DNA of 64,000 bases from Pseudomonas fluorescens (GTDB lineage: Bacteria > Pseudomonadota > Gammaproteobacteria > Pseudomonadales > Pseudomonadaceae), in contig NZ_JSAK01000015.1 of assembly GCF_000802965.1 (NCBI RefSeq), positions 62,001 to 126,000 of the forward strand, given 5' to 3'. Below, one piece after another: positions 57,577 to 64,000 of this stretch. A model generated the notes under the pieces. The model made no database searches, had not been told where the DNA came from, and saw only the letters and a program-made list of their open reading frames with translations. A program made the position numbers and the translations under genes. Within the stretch, counting starts at the first letter, position 1; every line of letters begins with the position of its first letter.

Positions 57577-57612
57577 GTGGGCGGTTGAAAAGTTGTTGTG
57601 CCAGCAATAATG

Positions 57613-57683
57613 TCAAAAGATCGCAGCCTGCGGCAGCTCCTACAGGTATCGGTGTAGGAGCTGCCGCAGGCTGCGATCTTTTG
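57613..57683. repeat. REP doublet, family A
   Basis: AAAAGATCGCAGCCTGCGGC and GAGCTGCCGCAGGCTGCGAT in inverted order just after the stop of the molybdoenzyme gene. Confidence 0.9.
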
Positions 57684-57691
57684 TTTTTGCT

Positions 57692-60040
57692 TTAAGCCGA
57701 TCTGGCCAAAATCAACCCGGTCTCACTCGCCGCTTCCAACCGGATCGCCACGAACTTCGACGTCGGCGTATGGCTGCCATCCCCGGTGCTTTCCAGCGGC
57801 ACCAGCGGGTTCACTTCCGGGTAGTAAGCCGCCGCTTGCCCCGCCGGGATATCAAACGCCAGTAGCGTAAAGCCCTTCACCCGACGTTCCACGCCATCAT
57901 TCCAGATCGACACGATGTCAGCTTTCTGCCCCGGCTTGAAGCCCAGGCGAATGATGTCGGCTTCGTTGACGAACAGCACATCACGTTGCCCCTTCACTCC
58001 GCGATAACGATCGTTGAGGCCATAGATCGTGGTGTTGTACTGATCGTGGGAACGCATCGATTGCATGATCAGGTCCGGCAGCTTGCCGGTGGCACGGGTG
58101 CGTTCGTGTACCAGATCCTTGGGCAAAAGGTTCGGCTTGAAATTGGCTCGACCCGACGCCGTGTTCCAATTGCGCGCACCGGCACTGTTGCCCAGATAGA
58201 AGCCACCCGGGTTCTTGATCTTCTCGTTGAAGTCCTTGAAGTTGGGAATGGTGTCGGCGATCAGGTCGCGGATGCGCCGGTAGTCGGCGACCAGCCAGTT
58301 CCAGTCCACGGGTTTGCTGCCCAGCGTGGCGGCGGCGATGCCGGCCAGGATCGCCGGCTCAGAGCGCATCTGGTTCGACAGCGGTTCCAATTGGCCGTTG
58401 GAGGCGTGGACCATGCTGAACGAGTCTTCGACAGTCACCGCTTGGGGACCTTCGGTCTGTCGGTCGATGTCGGTACGGCCCAGGCACGGCAGGATCAGCG
58501 CGTCTTTGCCGTGAGCCAAATGGCTGCGGTTGAGCTTGGTGCTGATCTGCACGGTCAGGTCGCAATTGCTCAGGGCCTGGAAGGTCCGTGGGCTGTCCGG
58601 GGTGGCCTGGGCGAAGTTGCCGCCCAGGGCGATAAACACTTTGGCGCGACCTTCGGCCATGGCATGAATCGCCTCGACCACGTTGTGGCCATTTTCACGC
58701 GGCACCTTGAACTGGAAGCGCCGCTCCAGCGCATCGAGGAACGCCGCCGGCGGGCGTTCGTTGATGCCCATGGTCCGGTCGCCCTGCACGTTGCTGTGGC
58801 CACGCACCGGGCACAGGCCCGCGCCCGGCCGGCCGATGTTGCCGCGCAGCAGCATCAGGTTGGCGATTTCCTGAATGGTCGCTACCGAATGGCGATGCTG
58901 GGTGATGCCCATCGCCCAGCACATGATGACGTTCTTGCCCTTGAGGTACATCCGCGCCGCTTGCTCGATTTCAACAAGGGTCAGGCCGGATTGCTCGACG
59001 ATCTGTTCCCATTGCGTGTCGTCGACGATGCCGAGGTACTCCAGCACGTTGGCGCTGTGTTCGTTGAGGAAATCGTGATCGAACACGGCAGGCTCACCGG
59101 CCTTCTGCGCGTCGCGCTCCCATTGCAACAGGAACTTGGCCATGCCACGCATGATTGCCATGTCACCGCCCAAGGCTGGACGGAAGTAAGCGGTATTGGT
59201 CGCTTTAAAACCGTTGGTGAGCATTTCGATCGGATGCTGCGGATGCTGGAAACGTTCCAGCCCGCGCTCTTTCAGCGGGTTGATGCACACCACTTGCGCG
59301 CCACGTTTCACCGCTTCGCGCAACGGTTCGAGCATCCGTGGGTGATTGGTGCCAGGGTTCTGACCCCAGACAAAAATCGCATCAGCGTGTTCGAAGTCGT
59401 CGAAGGTCACGGTGCCTTTGCCAACACCGACACTTTGCGACAACGCCACACCGCTGGCTTCGTGGCACATGTTCGAGCAGTCGGGGAAGTTGTTGGTGCC
59501 ATAGGCGCGCACGAACAATTGATAGAGAAACGCCGCTTCGTTGCTGGCGCGGCCCGAGGTGTAGAACTCGGCTTGATCCGGGCTCGACAAGCCTTGCAGG
59601 TGTTTGGCGATCAGAGCGAAGGCATCGTCCCAGCTGATGGGCTGGTAACGATCGGTTTCGGCGTTATAGCTCAACGGCTCGGTCAGGCGACCCTGATACT
59701 CAAGCCAATAGTCGCTCTGTTCCAGCAACGAAGTGACGCTGTGCCTGGCGAAGAATTTGCCATCGACACGCCGTTTGGTCGCTTCCCAGTTCACCGCTTT
59801 GGCGCCGTTCTCGCAGAACGCCACCATGCCGGCTTCATTGGAATCGCCCCAGGCGCAACCCGGGCAGTCGAAGCCGCCGTTCTTGTTGGTCTTGAGCATC
59901 ATGCGCAGGTTTTTCAGGGCGTTGTCGCTGGTCAACCAGGCCTGGGCCACGCTGATCAGTGCACCCCAGCCACCGGCCGGGCCTTTGTAGGGTTTGTAGC
60001 GAGGTACGGGTGTCTGATCGGCTTGACGGTGTTGACTCAC
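57692..60040 (-). CDS. FdhF/YdeP-family molybdopterin oxidoreductase
   Basis: Formate-dehydrogenase-like alpha subunit of 782 residues, near the length of E. coli YdeP. A short Cys motif FDCPGCAWGD lies near residue 56, without the full four-Cys [4Fe-4S] site. Molybdopterin domain: AEFYTSGRASNEAAFLYQLF, DCSNMCHEASGVALSQSVGV, GQNPGTNHPRMLEPLREAV and GHSNVQGDRTMG. The last part is a molydopterin-dinucleotide-binding barrel. Start GTG, preceded by GGAGAA and overlapping the fdhD stop (GTGA); the longer frame upstream is inside fdhD. Substrate not certain; family members include acid-resistance and formate enzymes. Confidence 0.87.
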   Translation of the reverse strand: MSQHRQADQTPVPRYKPYKGPAGGWGALISVAQAWLTSDNALKNLRMMLKTNKNGGFDCPGCAWGDSNEAGMVAFCENGAKAVNWEATKRRVDGKFFARHSVTSLLEQSDYWLEYQGRLTEPLSYNAETDRYQPISWDDAFALIAKHLQGLSSPDQAEFYTSGRASNEAAFLYQLFVRAYGTNNFPDCSNMCHEASGVALSQSVGVGKGTVTFDDFEHADAIFVWGQNPGTNHPRMLEPLREAVKRGAQVVCINPLKERGLERFQHPQHPIEMLTNGFKATNTAYFRPALGGDMAIMRGMAKFLLQWERDAQKAGEPAVFDHDFLNEHSANVLEYLGIVDDTQWEQIVEQSGLTLVEIEQAARMYLKGKNVIMCWAMGITQHRHSVATIQEIANLMLLRGNIGRPGAGLCPVRGHSNVQGDRTMGINERPPAAFLDALERRFQFKVPRENGHNVVEAIHAMAEGRAKVFIALGGNFAQATPDSPRTFQALSNCDLTVQISTKLNRSHLAHGKDALILPCLGRTDIDRQTEGPQAVTVEDSFSMVHASNGQLEPLSNQMRSEPAILAGIAAATLGSKPVDWNWLVADYRRIRDLIADTIPNFKDFNEKIKNPGGFYLGNSAGARNWNTASGRANFKPNLLPKDLVHERTRATGKLPDLIMQSMRSHDQYNTTIYGLNDRYRGVKGQRDVLFVNEADIIRLGFKPGQKADIVSIWNDGVERRVKGFTLLAFDIPAGQAAAYYPEVNPLVPLESTGDGSHTPTSKFVAIRLEAASETGLILARSA

Positions 60041-60876
60041 GCTTGATTCTCCAAAGCCGGGCTGTACACCCGCGGCGCATTCTTTTGTGGCAAATGGATG
60101 AGATTGAGGTTGTGGCGACGGGCCCATTGCACGGCGAGGCCCGTGGGCGACGACAGGCTGACCAGTGTCTGGATACCGGCGCGCAAGACTTTCTGGATCA
60201 ATTCGAGGCTGCACCGGCTGGTGACAATCGCCAGCCCGCCAGTGATCGGGATGTTGCGGCGGATCAAGCCGCCGATCAGTTTGTCGAGAGCGTTGTGCCG
60301 GCCGATGTCTTCTCGACCCAGCAGCAGTTCGCCCTTGTCGTTCATGAACACGGCCGCATGCACCGCGCCGCAATACTGGCCGAGCGGCTGAAATTCATTG
60401 ATGCGCTGGCGCAGGCCGTCGAGCCATTCTCCAGGTGGTAGTGGCGCTCCGGGCAACACCTGGAGGTCCGGCAACGCCTGCTCCACCGCTTCCACGCCAC
60501 AGAGCCCGCAACCGCTGGTGCCGGCCAGTTGCCGACGCTGCTGCTTGAGGTTCCAGAAGGCGCGGTTGGCGATGGTCACTTGCGCGTACTGCGCCGACCC
60601 CGAGCCGCTGAGTTGCAGGTCGTAGATATCAGTGGCGTCCTGGATGATGCCGCTGCCCAGGCTGAACCCGACGATGAAGTCTTCGAGATCCGTCGGAGTC
60701 ACCAGCATCACCGCCTGGCTGATGCCGTTATAGGCAATCGCCAACGCGACTTCCTCGGCCAAGGCAGTGCTGGCCGATTCGGAGTATTCAAGGTTGCTGT
60801 AGCTGTAGGTCTGGCTGGCAGCGGGCTCGGGCGTTTTTGGGGCGGGCGCCGAGCAGTCAGGGCGCTTGGCGTTCAT
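60037..60876 (-). CDS. fdhD: FdhD, sulfurtransferase for formate dehydrogenase
   Basis: Transfers sulfur from a cysteine desulfurase to the molybdenum cofactor; 279 residues. Essential CxxC in GTSGCGLCGVEAVE; other marks EDIGRHNALDKLIGG and SRCSLELIQKVLRAGI. It stands directly before its likely client and overlaps it by 4 bases. Confidence 0.92.
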   Translation of the reverse strand: MNAKRPDCSAPAPKTPEPAASQTYSYSNLEYSESASTALAEEVALAIAYNGISQAVMLVTPTDLEDFIVGFSLGSGIIQDATDIYDLQLSGSGSAQYAQVTIANRAFWNLKQQRRQLAGTSGCGLCGVEAVEQALPDLQVLPGAPLPPGEWLDGLRQRINEFQPLGQYCGAVHAAVFMNDKGELLLGREDIGRHNALDKLIGGLIRRNIPITGGLAIVTSRCSLELIQKVLRAGIQTLVSLSSPTGLAVQWARRHNLNLIHLPQKNAPRVYSPALENQA

Positions 60877-60912
60877 GGCATCACCGGCGGTTTGGTCAGC
60901 TTTAAGACTAGG

Positions 60913-60960
60913 CGCGACAACTTGTCGCGTCTAATCGCTAATACTGATCTACCGATAGAT
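60913..60960. promoter_or_regulatory. two palindromes upstream of fdhD
   Basis: CGCGACAA-C-TTGTCGCG at 60913-60929 and ATCTA-CCGA-TAGAT at 60947-60960 lie between fdhD and the LysR gene. The second fits the size of a LysR T-N11-A site. Either may be an operator for the LysR protein next to it. Confidence 0.5.
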
Positions 60961-60968
60961 GGCGTCGA

Positions 60969-61856
60969 TCAAGCGCTAGGCAGCGATTGCTGAAAAATCG
61001 CGAAACAAGCTTCCGCCAACGCTGAGCGAGGGGCGCTACGACGCATGATCAGCCCCAGCCGGGCGAGGGTCTGGGCATTTTCGATGGGGTGCAGGCGCAG
61101 ATGATCGGTGAGGTTTTCCAGGCCACCGTCCAGCGGCATCACGGCGCAGCACAGGCCGCCGTGCACAGCTTGTAACAGTTGATGCACCGCATCGGTCTGC
61201 AACAGCGGTTGCGGTGTCAGGCCGCGGATGTGGAAGTTGTGGTCGATGGACTGGCGAAAGTGCATGCCGCTGGTGAGCATGCCCAATGGCAGCTCCATCA
61301 ACGATTCCCAACTTAGCGACGCCTCACTGAAGGTAAAGAAGCGCTGATCGTAGAGCAGGCCCATACGTGCTTCGCTGAAGGTCAGCGACTCGAAGCGTTC
61401 GCTGTCCAGACGTTCCAGATAAGAGACGCCGATATCCAGCCGATTGTTCGCCAATTGTTCGAGGATCTGCTCGGAGCTCAGCGCCGAGAGTTCGAAGCGC
61501 AGGTTCGGGTGCTCGGCGTGCAGGCGTTGCATGAGCGGCAGCGGGTCGAAACTCGACAGTGGCACAACGCCCAAACGCAACGTACCGACCAGATTGCCGC
61601 GACAAGCGGCGGCCTCGGCGTACAAGCCGTCGTAGGCCGCCAATACCGTGCGCGCCCAGGCCAGAACCCGCTCACCCGGTGCGGTAAAACCTTCGAAACG
61701 CTGACCGCGATTGACCAGCGGCAGGTCGAGTTCTTCTTCGAGACTGCGCAGGCGCATCGACAGGGTTGGCTGGGTGATGTGGCAGCGCGCGGCGGCCTGG
61801 CCGAAATGCCGGGTTTCGTCGAGAGCGATGAGGAATTTCAGCTGCTTGATGTCCAT
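60969..61856 (-). CDS. LysR family transcriptional regulator
   Basis: 295 residues; N-terminal helix-turn-helix LKFLIALDETRHFGQAAARC and HITQPTLSMRLRSLEEELDL, then a two-lobed effector domain (GTLRLGVVPLSSFDPLPLMQ). Same direction as and upstream of fdhD and the molybdoenzyme gene, which it may control. Confidence 0.9.
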   Translation of the reverse strand: MDIKQLKFLIALDETRHFGQAAARCHITQPTLSMRLRSLEEELDLPLVNRGQRFEGFTAPGERVLAWARTVLAAYDGLYAEAAACRGNLVGTLRLGVVPLSSFDPLPLMQRLHAEHPNLRFELSALSSEQILEQLANNRLDIGVSYLERLDSERFESLTFSEARMGLLYDQRFFTFSEASLSWESLMELPLGMLTSGMHFRQSIDHNFHIRGLTPQPLLQTDAVHQLLQAVHGGLCCAVMPLDGGLENLTDHLRLHPIENAQTLARLGLIMRRSAPRSALAEACFAIFQQSLPSA

Positions 61857-61992
61857 CTTCGCTCCAGTGTTCGGGAAGGGGCGGATTCTATCGCTTGGCG
61901 GGAAGCGGCGTCATTGGTCGGGTTGAATCCGCAAGTGACGGGTGTGGTCTAGGCTTTTGCGTCTGGAACCCGAAACCCAAGGAGAGTGCACC

Positions 61993-62433
61993 ATGAGTCT
62001 TTTGAGCTTTGTGAAAGAAGCCGGCGAAAAACTGTTGGATTTACTGACACCGGGAAACGCTAATGCCAGCGAGCAGTTGAAGGAACACATCAGCAAAGTC
62101 GGCCTGGGTAATCCAAATGTGCAGGCGACAGTCGATGGTGACAAGGTCACTGTGACCGGTGAAGTGGCAAGTCAGGAAGAGAAAGAAAAGATCCTGCTTG
62201 CAGTGGGCAATATTGCCGGTGTCGGCAGTGTGGATGATCAGATCACCGTGACTGGGCCTGTGGTAGTGGCCGCAAAATTTGTGGTGGTCGAGAAGGGCGA
62301 CACCCTGAGCGCCATTTCCCTGCGTGTGTATGGCGATGCCAACAAATATCAGAAAATCTTCGAGGCCAACAAACCGATGCTCAAGGACGTGAACAAGATC
62401 TATCCAGGGCAGTCGTTACGTATTCCTGAATAA
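61993..62433 (+). CDS. kbp: BON/LysM-domain protein (Kbp/YgaU type)
   Basis: 146 residues: BON domain (about 30-85, VQATVDGDKVTVTGEVASQE) and C-terminal LysM domain (VVEKGDTLSAISLRVYGDAN). No signal peptide. E. coli Kbp (149 residues) is a cytoplasmic potassium-binding protein with the same two domains. ATG of MSLLSFVKEAG follows AAGGAGAGTGCACC. Confidence 0.88.
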   Translation: MSLLSFVKEAGEKLLDLLTPGNANASEQLKEHISKVGLGNPNVQATVDGDKVTVTGEVASQEEKEKILLAVGNIAGVGSVDDQITVTGPVVVAAKFVVVEKGDTLSAISLRVYGDANKYQKIFEANKPMLKDVNKIYPGQSLRIPE

Positions 62434-62441
62434 CATAACAC

Positions 62442-62574
62442 CTGTGGCGAGGGAGCTTGCTCCCGCTGGAGTGCGAAGCACTCCCAATCCGGCCAATGCG
62501 TTCTATCTAATAGATCGCGTCAGTTGAATTGCGACTGCTGCGCAGCCGAGCGGGAGCAAGCTCCCTCGCCACAA
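62442..62574. repeat. REP doublet, family B
   Basis: Inverted GCGAGGGAGCTTGCTCCCGC copies, about 80 bases apart, between the convergent LysM-protein and yrfG genes. Confidence 0.9.
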
Positions 62575-62587
62575 TGACGTGTCGGGT

Positions 62588-63250
62588 CTAAAGCCCGGTA
62601 ATGAGCTCCCGATAATCCCCCACCGCCGCAAACTCTGCCGTGTCCTTCGGCCCCTTGCGGCTGTCCGGCTCGCGCACGGCCAACAGATGGGCCACGCCAA
62701 AATCCCGGGCACTGCGCAGGATTGGCAGCGTATCGTCGATAAACAGGCTACGCGCCGGCTCGAAGTCGATGTCTGCCTGCAACGCCTCCCAGAACTGCGG
62801 GTTTTCCTTGGGAAAGCCGTAATCGTGGGAGCTGATCAAACGCTCGAAGTACGGCGCCAGTTCGATTTTCTCCAGTTTCAATGACAGGGAATCGCGGTGC
62901 GCGTTGGTGATCAGCACCACACGCTTGCCAGCCTGTTTGATCGCCGCCAGGAACGTATCGGCATCTGGGCGCAGGGCGATGAGGTGCGCGGTTTCCAATT
63001 TCAATTCGCGCACCGGCAGCTTCAGTTCGGCGCTCCAGAAATCCAGGCAGTACCACTGCAACTGGCCGGCATTGCGTTCGAACAACGGCTGCAGTTCCAG
63101 CTCGGCCATGGCCCGGCTCACCCCGTGCAACTCGGCATAACGCTGAGGCAGGTGCTCCAGCCAGAAATGGTTGTCGAAGTGCAGGTCCAGCAGCGTGCCA
63201 TCCATGTCCAGCAGAACAGTGTCGATGTCGCGCCAGGGCAGCAGGGACAT
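62588..63250 (-). CDS. yrfG: HAD-family GMP/IMP nucleotidase YrfG
   Basis: HAD hydrolase of 220 residues. Motif I DTVLLDMDGTLLDLHFDNHF, motif II VVLITNAHRDSLSLKL and motif IV LFIDDTLPILRSARDFG. Dephosphorylates purine nucleotides in E. coli. I start at MSLLPWRDID after GGAGAA; the frame runs on upstream without support. Confidence 0.9.
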   Translation of the reverse strand: MSLLPWRDIDTVLLDMDGTLLDLHFDNHFWLEHLPQRYAELHGVSRAMAELELQPLFERNAGQLQWYCLDFWSAELKLPVRELKLETAHLIALRPDADTFLAAIKQAGKRVVLITNAHRDSLSLKLEKIELAPYFERLISSHDYGFPKENPQFWEALQADIDFEPARSLFIDDTLPILRSARDFGVAHLLAVREPDSRKGPKDTAEFAAVGDYRELITGL

Positions 63251-63341
63251 AAAAAACTTCTCCAGCGGTAAAAAAAGGTATCCGAAGACAACAATCAGGA
63301 TAGGCCGGGTATAGTAACCCGCTATTGCCCAGGAGCCGCTC

Positions 63342-63908
63342 ATGCGCCAGAAACCCACCATCCTCGCCCGCGAGATTGTCGCCACCAGCCGTTTATTCTG
63401 CGTCGAAGAGCTGAAGCTGCGCTTTTCCAACGGCGTGGAACGCACCTATGAGCGTTTGGTCGGCAAGGGCGCGGGTTATGGCGCGGTGATGATCGTGGCG
63501 ATGCTCGATGCGGATCACGCCGTGTTGGTCGAAGAGTATTGCGGCGGCACCGATGCCTACGAGCTGTCGCTGCCAAAAGGTTTGATCGAGCCCGGTGAAG
63601 ACGTGTTGGCAGCGGCTGAGCGTGAGCTCAAGGAAGAAGCCGGTTTCGGTGCCCGGCAACTGGAGCATCTGACCGAGCTGTCACTGTCGCCCGGTTACAT
63701 GAGCCAGAAAATCCAGGTGGTGCTGGCCACCGATCTCTATGAAGAACGTCTTGAGGGCGATGAGCCTGAGCCGATGGGCCTGGGCAAGGTCAATCTGCGC
63801 GAACTCTCGGCCTTGGCGCAAAACCCTCAATTCACCGAGGGCCGCGCTTTGGCGGCTCTGTATCTGGCTCGTGATCTGCTGACTCAACGTGGAGTGTTTC
63901 TGCCATGA
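63342..63908 (+). CDS. nudE: NudE, ADP compounds hydrolase
   Basis: Nudix hydrolase of 188 residues acting on ADP-ribose, NADH and Ap3A. The Nudix box reads G-LIEPG-E-x7-RELKEEAGF near residues 85-107. Divergent from yrfG and overlapping cysQ by 4 bases. Confidence 0.92.
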   Translation: MRQKPTILAREIVATSRLFCVEELKLRFSNGVERTYERLVGKGAGYGAVMIVAMLDADHAVLVEEYCGGTDAYELSLPKGLIEPGEDVLAAAERELKEEAGFGARQLEHLTELSLSPGYMSQKIQVVLATDLYEERLEGDEPEPMGLGKVNLRELSALAQNPQFTEGRALAALYLARDLLTQRGVFLP

Positions 63909-64000
63909 ATTTCCCACATCCATTGATGGCGTCGGTGATTGAACTGGCGTTGCAGGCCGGTGACGCGATCCTGCCGTTCTGGCGCACGGGCACAGCGGTA
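63905..64000 (+). CDS. cysQ: CysQ, 3'(2'),5'-bisphosphate nucleotidase, start only
   Basis: First 32 codons before the window ends: MNFPHPLMASVIELALQAGD, AILPFWRTGTAV, which fits the N-terminal helix of CysQ/inositol monophosphatase proteins. ATG overlaps the nudE stop (ATGA). The order nudE-cysQ is known in Pseudomonas. CysQ removes PAP left by sulfate assimilation. Confidence 0.8.
   Translation, partial: MNFPHPLMASVIELALQAGDAILPFWRTGTAV

Larger units (their letters stand above)
57389..57691. other. intergenic region with an orphan terminator
   Basis: Holds the promoter of the glycine-zipper gene (minus strand), a plus-strand intrinsic terminator (57547-57576) with no upstream plus-strand gene, and a family A REP doublet at 57613-57683. 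Confidence 0.5.

Noticed and set aside
57986..60046. 686-codon open frame antisense to the molybdoenzyme gene
   Set aside because: Same GC-bias effect; the minus-strand gene has clear family motifs.
1948..62574. CRISPR array suggested by many similar short repeats
   Set aside because: The copies are palindromic, paired in inverted order and spread over 60 kb, as REP elements are; no cas genes.
1..64000. tRNA, rRNA, insertion sequence or prophage
   Set aside because: No cloverleaf, rRNA, transposase, integrase or phage structural gene was recognised in either strand.

Overview
The window reads as chromosome of a Pseudomonas of the P. fluorescens group. The DNA is GC-rich and densely coded. 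It carries many fluorescens-type REP palindromes (about 22 elements in four families). The order gshA - thioesterase - tex - ompR - envZ - rimK - rimB - hslR - hslO - pckA, and later ydeP-like oxidoreductase - fdhD - lysR - LysM protein - yrfG - nudE - cysQ, is the order I know from Pseudomonas chromosomes. I see no rRNA, tRNA, CRISPR array, insertion sequence, prophage or origin. Product calls come from reading the sequence and family knowledge; no database search was run.

Layout. 1-1.9 kb: end of a polar amino acid ABC operon (permease fragment, ATPase, lipoprotein binding protein). 2-3.2 kb: an orphan AAA ATPase. 3.4-8.7 kb: a three-gene RND efflux operon with two tandem adaptor lipoproteins, as in TriABC. 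8.7-9.3 kb: a methyltransferase. 9.6-21.2 kb: sulfur genes on the minus strand, comprising metQ-metN-metI, a flavin-dependent monooxygenase with two DszC/SfnB-like partners, a secreted-or-cytosolic unknown with a duplicated domain, a cystine-type ABC transporter (tcyJ-tcyL-tcyN) and D-cysteine desulfhydrase. 21.4-22.3 kb: serine acetyltransferase epsC. 22.7-24.7 kb: choline transporter betT with a BetI-like operator. 24.7-26.9 kb: small membrane protein, SDR and divergent LysR. 27.0-27.7 kb: hicAB toxin-antitoxin with a frameshifted toxin. 27.7-33.7 kb: LacI regulator, divergent TonB receptor plus flavin monooxygenase, aldo/keto reductase. 33.9-37.6 kb: tauABCD. 37.8-49.9 kb: housekeeping block (gshA, PaaI thioesterase, tex, ompR-envZ, rimBK with a possible small rimA, hslR, hslO, pckA). 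50-52.4 kb: EamA transporter and small unknown proteins. 52.9-64 kb: RecQ-like helicase, 3-hydroxyacyl-CoA dehydrogenase, thioesterase, glycine-zipper protein, FdhF/YdeP-like molybdoenzyme with fdhD and lysR, LysM/BON protein, yrfG, nudE and the start of cysQ.

How it works together. Between 9.6 and 39.4 kb most genes concern organic sulfur: uptake of methionine, cystine and taurine, reductive-flavin or 2-oxoglutarate-dependent desulfonation, cysteine synthesis (epsC), D-cysteine breakdown (dcyD) and glutathione synthesis (gshA). No FMN reductase is present in the window, so the flavin monooxygenases must draw FMNH2 from elsewhere. cysQ at the right end also belongs to sulfur metabolism.

The most notable observations are: the one-base deletion in hicA beside an intact hicB; a possible unstudied TonB-receptor/flavin-monooxygenase pair under a LacI regulator with a perfect palindrome; a 46-codon reading frame coupled to rimB; a structured, apparently non-coding region between two paralogous small genes; and an orphan plus-strand intrinsic terminator that may end a small RNA.
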